Shown: positions 43,559 to 52,614, counted from the first letter of the stretch. The stretch is 64,000 nucleotides of DNA from Cyanothece sp. BG0011 (GCF_003013815.1 NZ_PRLH01000139.1:1-64000), one strand, 5' to 3'. Program-made: numbers and translations. The notes: generated from the letters alone by a model not told the origin.

Positions 43559-44251
43559 ATGTTTTTTCATAAGAAGGAATTAATCGCTAAATCGGTCAAT
43601 GTTAAAGACCCAAATCCTCGTTTTGCTCAATTGCTACTAGAACAATTTGGCGGTGCCACCGGCGAACTTTCTGCAGCTTTACAATATTGGGTACAGTCAT
43701 TTCATGTCGAAGATGCTGGTATCAAAGATATGTTACAAGACATTGCTGTAGAAGAATTTAGTCACTTAGAAATGATCGGAAAATTGATTGAAGTTCATAC
43801 AAAAAATGTCGATCAAACCGATGCTTTCAAAAGCACTTTGTTTGCTGTCAGAGGTGTGGGTCCCCACTTTCTCGATTCTCAAGGTTCCGCTTGGAATGCT
43901 AATTATCTCAATGAAGGTGGTGATGTTGTTCGTGATTTACGTGCTAATATTGCAGCCGAAGCCGGTGCGCGTCAAACCTATGAATCCCTCATTAAACTAG
44001 CTCCAGACCAGGAAACAAAAGATACTCTGGTTCATTTGCTAACTCGTGAAATTTCCCATACCAAAATGTTCATGGAAGCACTTAATTCATTAGGGAAACT
44101 CACTGATCCTTTCTTTGGAGATATTCAGCCCGATGAAACCGTAGACCTCTACTATAACTTATCGAGTGATGGTGACCAAGACAAGCGAGGCCCTTGGAAC
44201 TCTGATGAAAATTTCCATTATATTGCTAATCCGGTAGCCGAAAAAGAATAG
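43559..44251 (+). CDS. Manganese catalase
   Basis: A 230-residue ferritin-like protein of the Mn-catalase family. The dimanganese ligands lie in two helix pairs: GATGELSAALQYWVQ (Glu), DIAVEEFSHLEMIG (Glu and His), NIAAEAGARQTYE (Glu) and LLTREISHTKMFME (Glu and His). The C-terminal PWNSDENFHYI is shared by the family. It breaks hydrogen peroxide down to water and oxygen without haem. AGGA lies 10 bp before the ATG. It is one transcript, closed by a hairpin, with a possible regulated leader. Bacterioferritin-like relatives are an alternative, but the paired ExxH motifs and length fit Mn catalase better. Confidence 0.9.
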   Translation: MFFHKKELIAKSVNVKDPNPRFAQLLLEQFGGATGELSAALQYWVQSFHVEDAGIKDMLQDIAVEEFSHLEMIGKLIEVHTKNVDQTDAFKSTLFAVRGVGPHFLDSQGSAWNANYLNEGGDVVRDLRANIAAEAGARQTYESLIKLAPDQETKDTLVHLLTREISHTKMFMEALNSLGKLTDPFFGDIQPDETVDLYYNLSSDGDQDKRGPWNSDENFHYIANPVAEKE

Positions 44252-44315
44252 TTAAACGCCATAGTTCTGATAGGGGGCAACTTCTTTGTTGAAGAGGTAA
44301 ATGTGTTGAACTTTC

Positions 44316-44356
44316 GAGGGTATAATCGATTTGATTTACCCTCAGTTTTATTACTT
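44316..44356 (+). terminator. Terminator of the Mn catalase gene
   Basis: GAGGGTA (44316-44322) pairs with TACCCTC (44337-44343). AATC and GATT extend the stem past a bulged T around a 5-base loop. AGTTTTATTACTTTT follows. Confidence 0.6.
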
Positions 44357-44472
44357 TTAAAAAAGATTATCATCTATCTTTTTGAGACTCCCTTATATAT
44401 AACAAAAACTTATTGAAAACTACAATAACAAAGAAAATAAAAATATTTGCCCCTCTTTACATTCCTTAATGT

Positions 44473-44497
44473 GTGAGAATTATTATCAATAACTCAC
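44473..44497. promoter_or_regulatory. Candidate Fur-like operator
   Basis: GTGAG and CTCAC arms enclose AATTATTATCAATAA. On the other strand TATTGATAATAATTCTC agrees with the Fur consensus over its central part. It lies 52 bp before the small open frame at 44549. Weak by itself in AT-rich DNA. Confidence 0.35.
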
Positions 44498-44548
44498 GAG
44501 TTTACGGGCTTGTGGTATGATCATAAAGACTGATAATCAAGGCGTAGT

Positions 44549-44677
44549 ATGTCAACTGTTAAAAATAGTCGAGATATTCCCAGTCTTACGTTGCTTGATC
44601 CTAAAACACATCTCAAAATCAAGGTGATTCAAGAAAAAATAGCAACTTTTTTGAGCAAATGTACTAAACAAGAGTAA
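44549..44677 (+). CDS. Possible 42-residue protein
   Basis: Reads MSTVKNSRDIPSLTLLDPKT, then HLKIKVIQEKIATFLSKCTK and QE. It has a plausible composition and an AAGG 6 bp before the ATG, and sits in a 570-bp gap that otherwise holds only the catalase terminator and a Fur-like site. No family is recognised; it may be a chance frame. From 44678 to 44821 nothing further is seen. Confidence 0.35.
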   Translation: MSTVKNSRDIPSLTLLDPKTHLKIKVIQEKIATFLSKCTKQE

Positions 44678-44821
44678 ACCATTGTAAAGCTGCTCTTGAC
44701 AAAAAGACCAAAATAACAGTTGTAAGTCTTAAATAGGATTAAAAGATTTGTTTAAGTATCCGTTGAATATTTATGCTAAAATCCCCTTTATTTTCTTAGT
44801 AATGGTCATCCGAGGAACATG

Positions 44822-45334
44822 ATGAATTGTTTTTCTCATAAAAATTTCTCCTACTTCTTAGGACTTTATTTATTAACAGTGACTAACTTATTAGCCTTTA
44901 ATATTAAACCCAGTAATGGAGCAACTTGTACAGCGTTTCCTGTGGTTGGTGGGGAAACAAAAGATGAAACCGAGGTCACTAAAACCGTTTCTCAACCCGG
45001 TCTTTCTATTCCTGTTATCGGTCCTGCCAGTGTGGGGGTAAATAATAACTGGAATACGGATTTTTCTATTATCCCTCTCAAACAATATAAACAATATATT
45101 ATTACTTTTCTACCAAAAGATGAAGGAGAATATAAAGTACGAGGTTATCTGAAATATAATGATAATACTGCCGATGAAATTTATAACGAAAATAAAACGT
45201 TTACCCCTGGGGAACCCATAGAAATAAAAGGAGTTCCCAAAGCGGATAATATACCCATTCAAGTTAATTTATTTGTTGGTGATCCCATTTCCATGGGAAA
45301 AACTTATACAGTTTCAGTGAAAGGTTGTATTTAG
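44822..45334 (+). CDS. Hypothetical exported protein
   Basis: A 170-residue protein from the ATG at 44822, chosen because AGGA is 5 bp upstream; the ATG 3 bp earlier is too close. A signal peptide (FLGLYLLTVTNLLAFNIKPS, cleaved near NGA-T) precedes a beta-rich domain without known motifs. Two cysteines (near the mature N-terminus, GATCTAF, and at the C-terminus, KGCI) could form a disulfide that ties the ends. Repeated strands (PLKQYKQYIITFLPKDEGEY, PIQVNLFVGDPIS) suggest a jelly-roll or Ig-like fold. Function unknown. Confidence 0.65.
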   Translation: MNCFSHKNFSYFLGLYLLTVTNLLAFNIKPSNGATCTAFPVVGGETKDETEVTKTVSQPGLSIPVIGPASVGVNNNWNTDFSIIPLKQYKQYIITFLPKDEGEYKVRGYLKYNDNTADEIYNENKTFTPGEPIEIKGVPKADNIPIQVNLFVGDPISMGKTYTVSVKGCI

Positions 45335-45350
45335 AATTTTAAAAAATATT

Positions 45351-45803
45351 TTAAAGACTTTCTCTATTCTGATGATAATTACGCCAAACTAACACAGGAC
45401 ATTGAGCTAAACGAACCACTTTTTCAGTGACCGAACCCAATAAAAAACGATTTAACCCCGTGCGTCCATGGGAAGCAATGACAATCAAATCGATGTTATT
45501 TTGTTTAGCATAATCAACAATTTCTAAACTCGGATTTCCTATTTTAATCACTAAGGTTAAATTATTAACTAAAGATTTAGGATAACGTTCATAAAAGTTA
45601 TTTTTAACATTACTTTGACGAGTGTCATCGTTTAACGTTGACCAAATGACACCCGGATCAACGGATTCTAAAGGCAATAAAACATGAATCACCGTTATTT
45701 TATTCGGGTCTTTAATATAGTTTAACGTTTCATCAAGGGCATTAAAAGAGTCTTGAGAAAAATCAATGGGAACCAAAATGCGATCGCCAACAAATAAACT
45801 CAT
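45351..45803 (-). CDS. Universal stress protein, UspA family
   Basis: A 150-residue single-domain protein: RILVPIDFSQDSFNALDETL at the start, IDLIVIASHGRTGLNRFLLG (ATP-binding GxxG-type block) and GSVTEKVVRLAQCPVLVWR at the end. The G2xG9G(S/T) pattern indicates an ATP-binding Usp. The gene stands alone, convergent with the exported protein and divergent from dusA. Confidence 0.92.
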   Translation of the reverse strand: MSLFVGDRILVPIDFSQDSFNALDETLNYIKDPNKITVIHVLLPLESVDPGVIWSTLNDDTRQSNVKNNFYERYPKSLVNNLTLVIKIGNPSLEIVDYAKQNNIDLIVIASHGRTGLNRFLLGSVTEKVVRLAQCPVLVWRNYHQNRESL

Positions 45804-45853
45804 AGTAAACTATTAAAGCAGTGACCAGTTACCAGTTATTGGTCAGATGGATA

Positions 45854-46888
45854 ATGAATGACAATCAAACTAACTCAATGAATCCTTTAAGTGTAGCACC
45901 GATGATGGATTATACCGATCGCCATTTTCGCTACTTGATGCGACAAATAACCCGTCATACCTTACTGTATACAGAAATGATTGTCAGCGCAGCCATTATA
46001 CACGGCGATCGCCCGAAACTATTAGACTTTTCCCCCGAAGAAAAACCCCTATCCTTGCAACTAGGAGGAGATAACCCCCAAGAATTAGCCCAATGTGCCA
46101 TCATTGCCGAAGATTGGGGTTATGATGAAGTTAATTTAAATGTGGGTTGTCCAAGCGATCGCGTTCAAAGTGGGCATTTTGGGGCCTGTTTAATGGCTAA
46201 CCCTGAATTAGTGGCCCAATGTGTTGAGACAATGCAACAAGGGGTTACGATTCCTGTTACCGTTAAGCATCGAATTGGGATTGATCACCACGATAGTTAT
46301 GAAGACATGGCCCGCTTTGTCAAGGTGGTTTCTGAAGCAGGATGTCAACACTTTACCGTACACGCAAGAAAAGCCTGGTTAAAAGGCTTAAGTCCCAAAG
46401 AAAACCGAAATATTCCCCCCTTAAGATACGACGACGTTTATCGTCTCAAACAAGAATTTCCTCAGCTTTTCATTGAGATTAATGGAGGAATTACGAATCT
46501 TGAACAAGTCCAACATCATTTAAACTTAGTTGATGCTGTGATGATTGGCAGGGCTGCTTATGATAATCCTTATTTATTTGCTACGGTTGATCGAGATATT
46601 TATCAGGATAATGTAACACAGTTAACTCGCCATGAAATCATCGAAAAAATGTTACCTTATATCGATGATTGGGTCAGTCGTGGCCATAAACTCCATAAAA
46701 TTAGTCGACATTTATTAGCTATTTTTTCAGGTATTCCAGGGACAAAAGCGTGGAAACGACATATTAGCGAAAATGCTCATTTACCCGGTGCAGACTCAAA
46801 AGTGATTGTTGAAGCGTTGAAGAAAGTTCCAGATAGGGAGTCAGGAGTCGGAAATTGGGGAGAATTACAACCAATTGCCACGGAATAA
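45854..46888 (+). CDS. dusA: tRNA-dihydrouridine synthase DusA
   Basis: A 344-residue flavoenzyme from the ATG at 45854 (MNDNQTNSMNPLSVAPMMDY). Alternatives are the GTG at 45821 and the ATG at 45878. FMN-binding barrel blocks are LSVAPMMDYTDRHFRYLMRQ, LQLGGDNPQELAQCA, NLNVGCPSDRVQSGHFGACL (catalytic Cys) and VTVKHRIGIDHHDSY. DusA reduces U20/U20a in the tRNA D-loop. The blocks LYTEMIV and FTVHARKAWLKGLSPKENR are specific to DusA. Confidence 0.95.
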   Translation: MNDNQTNSMNPLSVAPMMDYTDRHFRYLMRQITRHTLLYTEMIVSAAIIHGDRPKLLDFSPEEKPLSLQLGGDNPQELAQCAIIAEDWGYDEVNLNVGCPSDRVQSGHFGACLMANPELVAQCVETMQQGVTIPVTVKHRIGIDHHDSYEDMARFVKVVSEAGCQHFTVHARKAWLKGLSPKENRNIPPLRYDDVYRLKQEFPQLFIEINGGITNLEQVQHHLNLVDAVMIGRAAYDNPYLFATVDRDIYQDNVTQLTRHEIIEKMLPYIDDWVSRGHKLHKISRHLLAIFSGIPGTKAWKRHISENAHLPGADSKVIVEALKKVPDRESGVGNWGELQPIATE

Positions 46889-46901
46889 AAGACAAAAATG
46901 G

Positions 46902-46929
46902 GTAGGGGCATAATATATTATGCCCCTAC
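46902..46929. repeat. GTAGGGG palindrome (family A)
   Basis: A 28-bp perfect palindrome, GTAGGGGCATAATA plus its complement, 13 bp after the dusA stop. It could fold at the end of the dusA transcript, but no T-run follows. Confidence 0.85.
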
Positions 46930-47035
46930 ATCCTATGCCATCAACTCCCAAACTACTGTATGACAAACTCTGCCAAACTACAGTAAACTTTAGACAAATT
47001 ATCTGTTCCCTGTTGCCTTTAACCGGTCATAACTC

Positions 47036-48703
47036 CTAACTCTTATTTTTACCCCGTTTTAATCGTCGAAAACTTCCCATCAAACCCACTGTCATCAATC
47101 CTAAAATAGCATTAGGTTCAGGAACTTGAGAAACACTAAAAACACTGGTTGTTCCACTAATCTCATTAGCAACCACTAATAAAGGTGAATTAGTGGGACT
47201 GTCTTCTGGGTTAATAAATAACACCCCTTCGGGCCCCAAGTCTCCGACAGCAGAAGTCATGACATCCTGGGTAAAGTCTCGATTATTGGTATAGCTAACA
47301 AAAGAGGGATTGTTAGGATCGGTGATGTTATAAATCATAATACCCCCAATTCTTTCTAAGCCAATAAAGGCATAGATTTGATCCCCTATTCTTCCAATGG
47401 TTACCGCTTCGGGTTCGGGACCTTTATCATCACTGCGATTATCAAAGGTATTGTTACTATTACTCGCATTGAAATATTCAGGTAACAGTTGAGCTAATAA
47501 CACCTCAAATTGATTGCCACTATCGAAAACTAAATTACCGTTTTCATCCCAAATACTAAAAGAACGGGCCCCATAGGAATAAAGTTCATCAAAGTCACCG
47601 TCGTCATCTGTATCCCCTAAGGTGGTGGTAATGTTTAAACGACCTAAAGCTGAGTTTTGCTGAAGTTCAGTTGCATTGGGAAAAGCTACGGGATCGAGAA
47701 TAACATCTGCAACTCTGGCCTCTTCACTAAATCCAGGATAATCCCTTGAGTCTCCTTCATTGGCCGTGACAATATAGGTTTGACCACCAACCGTATAAGA
47801 AGCGATCGCATCGGGTTGATACATTCCCTTGAGATTATTATAGGTTTGAAGATTAATCGCTCCATCTTCGTTACTCGCATCCAAAGAATTACCCGATAAA
47901 GAATGATCTTTGAACCCCAGGGGAATAATATCGGTAAATGTTGCACTGGGGATGTCTAAAACACCTAGAGCATTATTTTCTTGTAACGCTACCCAGGCCC
48001 TGGTTGAATCCTCTGAAATGGTAATATATTCGGGTTCTAAGTCTCGCGCTACAGTAGCACCGGGTCCAAAAATACGAACCCCTGCATCAATTAATTGCTG
48101 TTGACTAGCATTAAATGCTTGGAAACCGGCTGTAATGACATTCGATTGACTGAGAGAACCAATGCCACCACTAATATCAATAATACTTACCGAACCTTCT
48201 GGATCGATTGTATAATCATCGTTAGGTTCCCCTTCATTGGCCACTAAAACCTTGCTCCCATCAGGGGTAAAGTCTAACATATCCGGTAAAGCACCCACCA
48301 TGACACTGTTTAAAAAGAGTCCATCGGTGTCATAAAAAGACACCATTCCTGGGTCGGTTTTGATAGTTGCTTGTTCGGCTACGGCCACAACACCATTTTT
48401 CACTGCTACACTATTAACCCCTCCTCCCGTTAAACTGATGGGGGATAAAGCGATTGGATTTCTCGGATTATTAATATCTAAAACCGTTATTTCATTAGCA
48501 AATCCATTGACGACAAATACCCGACGACTAATCGGATCATAGGCGGGGATTTCTGCTGCACCTTCATCAAAAATGCCGGTTTGATGGGTTCCTAAAAGAT
48601 TTAAAGAGAGTTTCATCCCCTGTGCAGATTGGGAAAAGGTGAAGAATGAGCCGATAATAATCGATGGGGTGATTAGGGTTTGTAGATTTTTAAAAAGAGT
48701 CAT
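47036..48703 (-). CDS. Choice-of-anchor I domain protein with PEP-CTERM signal
   Basis: A 555-residue exported protein. The signal peptide (PSIIIGSFFTFSQSAQG) is followed by a long beta-propeller-like region of the choice-of-anchor I family (AYDPISRRVFVVNGFANEIT, YDTDGLFLNSVMVGALPDML, FTPDGSKVLVANEGEPNDDY). Related proteins are annotated as alkaline-phosphatase-like. The C-terminus VPEPNAILGLMTVGLMGSFR followed by RLKRGKNKS is a PEP-CTERM sorting signal: PEP motif, helix, basic tail. It should be handled by an exosortase and end up at the cell surface. Low-phosphate regulation is possible but no Pho box was identified. Confidence 0.88.
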   Translation of the reverse strand: MTLFKNLQTLITPSIIIGSFFTFSQSAQGMKLSLNLLGTHQTGIFDEGAAEIPAYDPISRRVFVVNGFANEITVLDINNPRNPIALSPISLTGGGVNSVAVKNGVVAVAEQATIKTDPGMVSFYDTDGLFLNSVMVGALPDMLDFTPDGSKVLVANEGEPNDDYTIDPEGSVSIIDISGGIGSLSQSNVITAGFQAFNASQQQLIDAGVRIFGPGATVARDLEPEYITISEDSTRAWVALQENNALGVLDIPSATFTDIIPLGFKDHSLSGNSLDASNEDGAINLQTYNNLKGMYQPDAIASYTVGGQTYIVTANEGDSRDYPGFSEEARVADVILDPVAFPNATELQQNSALGRLNITTTLGDTDDDGDFDELYSYGARSFSIWDENGNLVFDSGNQFEVLLAQLLPEYFNASNSNNTFDNRSDDKGPEPEAVTIGRIGDQIYAFIGLERIGGIMIYNITDPNNPSFVSYTNNRDFTQDVMTSAVGDLGPEGVLFINPEDSPTNSPLLVVANEISGTTSVFSVSQVPEPNAILGLMTVGLMGSFRRLKRGKNKS

Positions 48704-48827
48704 GAGAACAAATAACAGTTCATTTTTTAATGATTTCTCGTTATTTATAACAGAATCTTCTCAATAAATCTTTCTTCCTTTAATAACCTTCCGTTAATCT
48801 CAAATTAACCTTCAAGTAAAGGCAACA

Positions 48828-48875
48828 GGCAAGGGTTCTCCCCCTAACAAAAGGGGAAGTTAGAGGGGGTGGCAA
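48828..48875. repeat. CCCCCT/AGGGGG hairpin repeat (family D)
   Basis: GGCAAGGGTTCTCCCCCTAA, CAAAAGGGGAAGTTAGAGGG, GGTGGCAA. It matches the copies at 19230-19285 (inverted) and 21995-22037. Confidence 0.75.
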
Positions 48876-48929
48876 CAGGCAACAGTTTTAATCTTCCTCT
48901 GCTCCCTACTCCCTCTGCTCATAAGATTC

Positions 48930-50108
48930 TTACCGAGCGATCGCTAATTGTGGCATTAAACGATTCAAAACTTGTTTTAATACCATCGCAGTCCAATCGA
49001 TATCTTCTCGGGTTGTGTGCCGTCCCAAGGTTAAGCGAATCCCTTTGAGGGCTTCTTGTGGAGAGTAACCCATGGCTAATAAAATAGGACTGGGACTTAA
49101 TTTACCACTATGACAAGCTGAACCGGCACTAATGGCAATCCCTGCTAAATTCATTTGACGGACAATCATTTTACCGGTTATTTTTTCGGTTTCCATCGTT
49201 CCGAAGGGATCGTGAACGATGAAACTAACATGATGAGGAAGCCGGTATAATCTATCCCCTGTGGGAATGACATAAGGACAATCGGCCATTAAATCAAAGA
49301 GGCGATCGCGTAATCCCATTAAGCGATCGCTTTCGGTGGCCATTTCCTTGGCCGCTAATTGGGCCGCCAGTCCAAATCCCCCAATCACCGCTACGGCTTG
49401 GGTTCCTGAGCGTTTTTTGCTTTCTTGGCCCCCTCCCAAAAGGATCGGATCAATGTTGACTCCTGGACGCACATATAAAGCGCCGGCTCCTTGAATTCCG
49501 TAAATTTTATGTGCGGAGATGGATAATAAATCAATGGGGAGTCGTTGCACATCAATGGGTAGTCTTCCTGCGGTTTGTACGGCATCGGTATGAAAGAGAA
49601 TGTTATGATCCTGGGCAATGTTGGCCAATTCTTCAATGGGTTGTACCGTTCCCACTTCACTTTGACCATAAATAATGGATATCAGCACCGTATTAGAGCG
49701 AATCGCCGCTTTTAAGTCCAGAGGATTGGTTCTACCTTGACGATCCACTGGTAAACGGGTTATCTCCCATCCTTGTGCTTCTAAACCCCTCACCGGTTCA
49801 CTAATGGCCGGATGTTCAAGACTAGAAATAATTAAATGTTGAGGTGTGCTATATTGTCTTGTGATACCGAAGATAGCCAAATTATCCGCTTCAGTTCCCC
49901 CTGATGTGAAGAGAATGGACTCAGGATTACTCGCATTTATTAAAGAAGCCACTTGCACTCTAGCCATTTCTATTACCATAGCAGCCCGTTGTCCCCACTG
50001 ATGCAGACTAGAAGGGTTACCCCATTGCTCTGTTAACAAGGTATTAACGTAAGCAACGACCTCTGAACGAGGGGGAGTGGTGGCACTATAATCTAAGTAA
50101 ATTTGCAT
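48930..50108 (-). CDS. Cysteine desulfurase, NifS/IscS family
   Basis: A 392-residue PLP enzyme. YLDYSATTPPRSEVVAYVN is at the N-terminus, HTDAVQTAG contains the PLP-contacting Asp, SISAHKIYGIQGAGALYV carries the Lys Schiff base, and SAGSACHSGKLSPS holds the active-site Cys on the long group I (IscS/NifS) loop. It removes sulfur from cysteine for Fe-S cluster or thiolation pathways. It stands alone: no iscU or nifU adjoins, so whether it is the housekeeping IscS or another paralogue cannot be said. Confidence 0.93.
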   Translation of the reverse strand: MQIYLDYSATTPPRSEVVAYVNTLLTEQWGNPSSLHQWGQRAAMVIEMARVQVASLINASNPESILFTSGGTEADNLAIFGITRQYSTPQHLIISSLEHPAISEPVRGLEAQGWEITRLPVDRQGRTNPLDLKAAIRSNTVLISIIYGQSEVGTVQPIEELANIAQDHNILFHTDAVQTAGRLPIDVQRLPIDLLSISAHKIYGIQGAGALYVRPGVNIDPILLGGGQESKKRSGTQAVAVIGGFGLAAQLAAKEMATESDRLMGLRDRLFDLMADCPYVIPTGDRLYRLPHHVSFIVHDPFGTMETEKITGKMIVRQMNLAGIAISAGSACHSGKLSPSPILLAMGYSPQEALKGIRLTLGRHTTREDIDWTAMVLKQVLNRLMPQLAIAR

Positions 50109-50179
50109 TATGGTATAAAAAGAGTGTTCGGATCAGGCAGTGGGTAATCTCTAAAAATAGACAATTGAAGCAATCTATC

Positions 50180-50560
50180 TTAATGCCCTGGCTTACATAC
50201 ATTATAATCTTCGTGGGAAACAACCGCTTCGGGGGTTAAAAAATTGCCATGATCCCGACAAATTAAGCGATAATGTCGGGTTACCGGAATGCTAATAATA
50301 AAGCGATCATGTCGTAGTCGTTTTCCGCGAAAAAGGCGATAATCTTGCTGATTAGCCAGTGCTTTGAGAATTTGACGGGCTTTAAGCACTACATTTTTGG
50401 GAAAGGGTCTTAAATCGATAGGATCTTTCTTAAAAGTTTCTTCCCAAGCATTTTTCTGTTGTTGTTTTTGTTGGATGGCCGTTTGTTCTTGGGCGCAACG
50501 ATGACAAATTTTGCCATACCCTTTATGACCACAGGGAAACTTTTTTTTTCGTCTCGACAT
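50180..50560 (-). CDS. Zinc-ribbon protein with a RelE/ParE-like C-terminus
   Basis: A 126-residue basic protein of unknown function. The N-terminus FPCGHKGYGKICHRCAQEQ is a small zinc ribbon (CGH...CHRC). The C-terminal half FRGKRLRHDRFIISIPVTRH YRLI is laid out like a RelE/ParE-type ribonuclease fold: a strand with Arg/His and a final RLI(C/Y) strand. The middle is a helical linker (FPKNVVLKARQILKALANQQ). No antitoxin gene is adjacent. This combination may be an RNA-binding or toxin-derived protein; the fold assignment is an inference from pattern only. Confidence 0.65.
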   Translation of the reverse strand: MSRRKKKFPCGHKGYGKICHRCAQEQTAIQQKQQQKNAWEETFKKDPIDLRPFPKNVVLKARQILKALANQQDYRLFRGKRLRHDRFIISIPVTRHYRLICRDHGNFLTPEAVVSHEDYNVCKPGH

Positions 50561-51148
50561 AATAACCTATTATCGATAAAATGCTTGCGATCGTGCCATA
50601 TATCTAGAATACAGGCTGAGATGATCCCCTCGCAAAATAACTTGAGAAAACGCAACAACTTGAACTTAATCTTCTCGATGAATACGAAAGAACTAAACGC
50701 AAGGGATCAAAAAATCAATTTCCATTCAGTCATGAATCATAGTATTTATAGGACTCACCAGGTAAAGATCCAGTTAAAGGCTCTCCCACTTCTTAAAACT
50801 TAAGAAAATTCTTGACGACTCTCAAAAAGTGATTGCACAATGAAGATAGTGGTGAGGACGATTGTGAGACTTCTGTACATCCGAATTAATGTAAAAGTTC
50901 TAGGAGAACAGAGGAGCTTATATAAGAGTAATCGCTCATTATTTCTGACTTTTAAATAAGCTTTTATATAAGCATAAATTAAACATAAGAATAGTATGTT
51001 GAATCAACTCATTAGTCAGCTTCTTTTCTTATTAAGTAAGCTCATCTATTAGAAAAAATCGCCTTTTTGGGTGATGTCGTTCTGTTTTTTGGCAGCTATA
51101 GTCAAGATAAATAAACTAGCAGTTTAGGGATTTTTAAGAGACAAAATT
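50561..51148. other. Intergenic region, no gene seen
   Basis: 588 bp between the zinc-ribbon gene and the divergent exported protein. Frames here are short and unconvincing. Two related AT words, GCTTATATAAG (about 50929) and GCTTTTATATAAGC (about 50958), form small palindromes. A long AT-rich leader before 51149 may hold the promoter of that gene, but no clear -35/-10 pair stands out. Confidence 0.55.
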
Positions 51149-51655
51149 ATGTTATTTAATCAATCATTTTTATCCATACTAACGCCTCTTTCTTTATTGT
51201 CATTGAGTGTCATTTCTGGTTTAGGTATTTTCAACAGTCAATCAGTGCTTGCCAGTGATAAAGAGATCGATGGAAATCAAAAAGAATTAGTAACACAAAC
51301 GGTAACCAGAAATCAGCTACCTAACGGGACTTATCTATATGGCAGTTCCCCTCAAGCCGATGAAATTGGACAAGAATATATGGTGTTTCAAGTCCATCAG
51401 GGGGAAATTAAGGGGGCTTTATATATGCCACATTCAGAGTTTAATTGCTTTACAGGAACCTTTGAGGGCAATCAAATGAGAATGTCTGTGGTTGACCCCT
51501 ATGATGGCACTCATCACGATTACTCGGTGGCTTTGCAAGTTCCTTCTACAGTGGCGAGTAATGGTCAATGGCCTCATGTTGGTCTACAGGGGTTTTATCG
51601 TCTGGATGAGATTAGTTTGAGTGATCAAAAAATTCTTGACACTTGTTCCTCATAG
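51149..51655 (+). CDS. Hypothetical exported protein
   Basis: A 168-residue protein with an N-terminal signal peptide (SFLSILTPLSLLSLSVISGL, cleavage near VLA-S). The mature part has a polar segment then a beta-rich domain (LPNGTYLYGSSPQADEIGQE, GEIKGALYMPHSEFNCFTGT). Two cysteines (NCFTG and the C-terminal DTCSS) may form a disulfide. Similar exported proteins are common in this group of cyanobacteria, without assigned function. The stop is 3 bp from the convergent alcohol dehydrogenase remnant. Confidence 0.7.
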   Translation: MLFNQSFLSILTPLSLLSLSVISGLGIFNSQSVLASDKEIDGNQKELVTQTVTRNQLPNGTYLYGSSPQADEIGQEYMVFQVHQGEIKGALYMPHSEFNCFTGTFEGNQMRMSVVDPYDGTHHDYSVALQVPSTVASNGQWPHVGLQGFYRLDEISLSDQKILDTCSS

Positions 51656-51658
51656 AAA

Positions 51659-52614
51659 TTACTGATTAATCTCAACTAAAACTTTCAAAATGCCTCGTTT
51701 TTGTGCGGTTTCAAAGGCTTCAAGTCCTTTATTTAGGGGATAACGCCCATGTATTAAAGGCTTAACGTCCACTTGTTCTTGTTCTAATAATTGTAAAGCG
51801 GGAGCAAACGGACCGCAACGGGAACCCATAACAGTGATTTCATCTACCACTAATGCTGAAGCATCTAGGGTTAATTTTCCTGCATAGGTACTTTTTAAAA
51901 CTAAAATTCCACGGGGATAAAGTGAACGTCGAGCGAGATCAAACCCTTGAGGATTTCCAGTACATTCGACGGCAATATCAAAACTTCTCGGTGTTAGCTC
52001 TGTTTCTAACCCTGTTTGAATCCCTCTCGCAGCCAGATTGGCTAATTTTTCTCGGTGACGACCAATTACCCATAAATCACACCCAGTCAAGGCTAAGGTT
52101 TGAGCAACTAATTGACCTAATTTACCATCTCCCACCACTAACACCCGATGATTGTCATTAATAGTTATCTGTTGTTGAATTTCCAAAGCAGCGGCCAAAG
52201 GTTCAGTAAAGGTGGCCACATCGTTATTGACGTTATCAGGCACTCGGTGTAAATTGTCAATGGGTAGGGTTAAATAATCCGCAAACGCCCCATTACGGTT
52301 GACAATGCCTAAAACACTACGATTTTCGCAATGGGTAGGAGAACCCCCTGACAAAAACGACAGTGACCACAAACGGCGTTAATTTCCCCGACAACCCTTT
52401 GATTAATGAGATGTTGGGGACCCTGTTCAACCACACCGACAAATTCGTGGCCTAAAACCCCTTGATAGGGATAATAACCCCGTAATAATTCTAAATCAGT
52501 GTTACAAATACCAGCTTGTAAGACTTTGACTAACGCTTCATCTTTATTGGGTTCAGGAATGGGTAAATCGGTTTTTAATTGTAATTGTTGATTTTCTAAC
52601 CAAAGTCCTTTCAT
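51659..52614 (-). pseudogene. Zinc-dependent alcohol dehydrogenase (MDR), frameshifted
   Basis: Two overlapping frames make one gene of about 317 residues. The first (52614 to about 52345) has the GroES-like domain: VLQAGICNTDLELLRGY (catalytic zinc Cys), LGHEFVGVVE, and the structural-zinc start VCGHCRFCQG. The second (from about 52345 to 51659) continues SPTHCENRSVLG, then the NAD-binding domain VLVVGDGKLGQLVAQTLAL. A run of five C (52344-52348, plus strand), where six would restore the frame, explains the break. Either a one-base deletion in a homopolymer or a sequencing error could be the cause. Threonine or sorbitol dehydrogenase-like MDR is the closest class; the substrate is unknown. 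Confidence 0.85.

Noticed and set aside
50459-50803. Open frame on the plus strand
   Set aside because: Most of it is antisense to the zinc-ribbon protein at 50180-50560, its composition looks non-coding, and it has no ribosome site or recognisable domain.
51659-52614. Programmed frameshift in the alcohol dehydrogenase
   Set aside because: There is no slippery heptamer with a downstream structure, and this family is not known to use frameshifting; a deletion or error is simpler.
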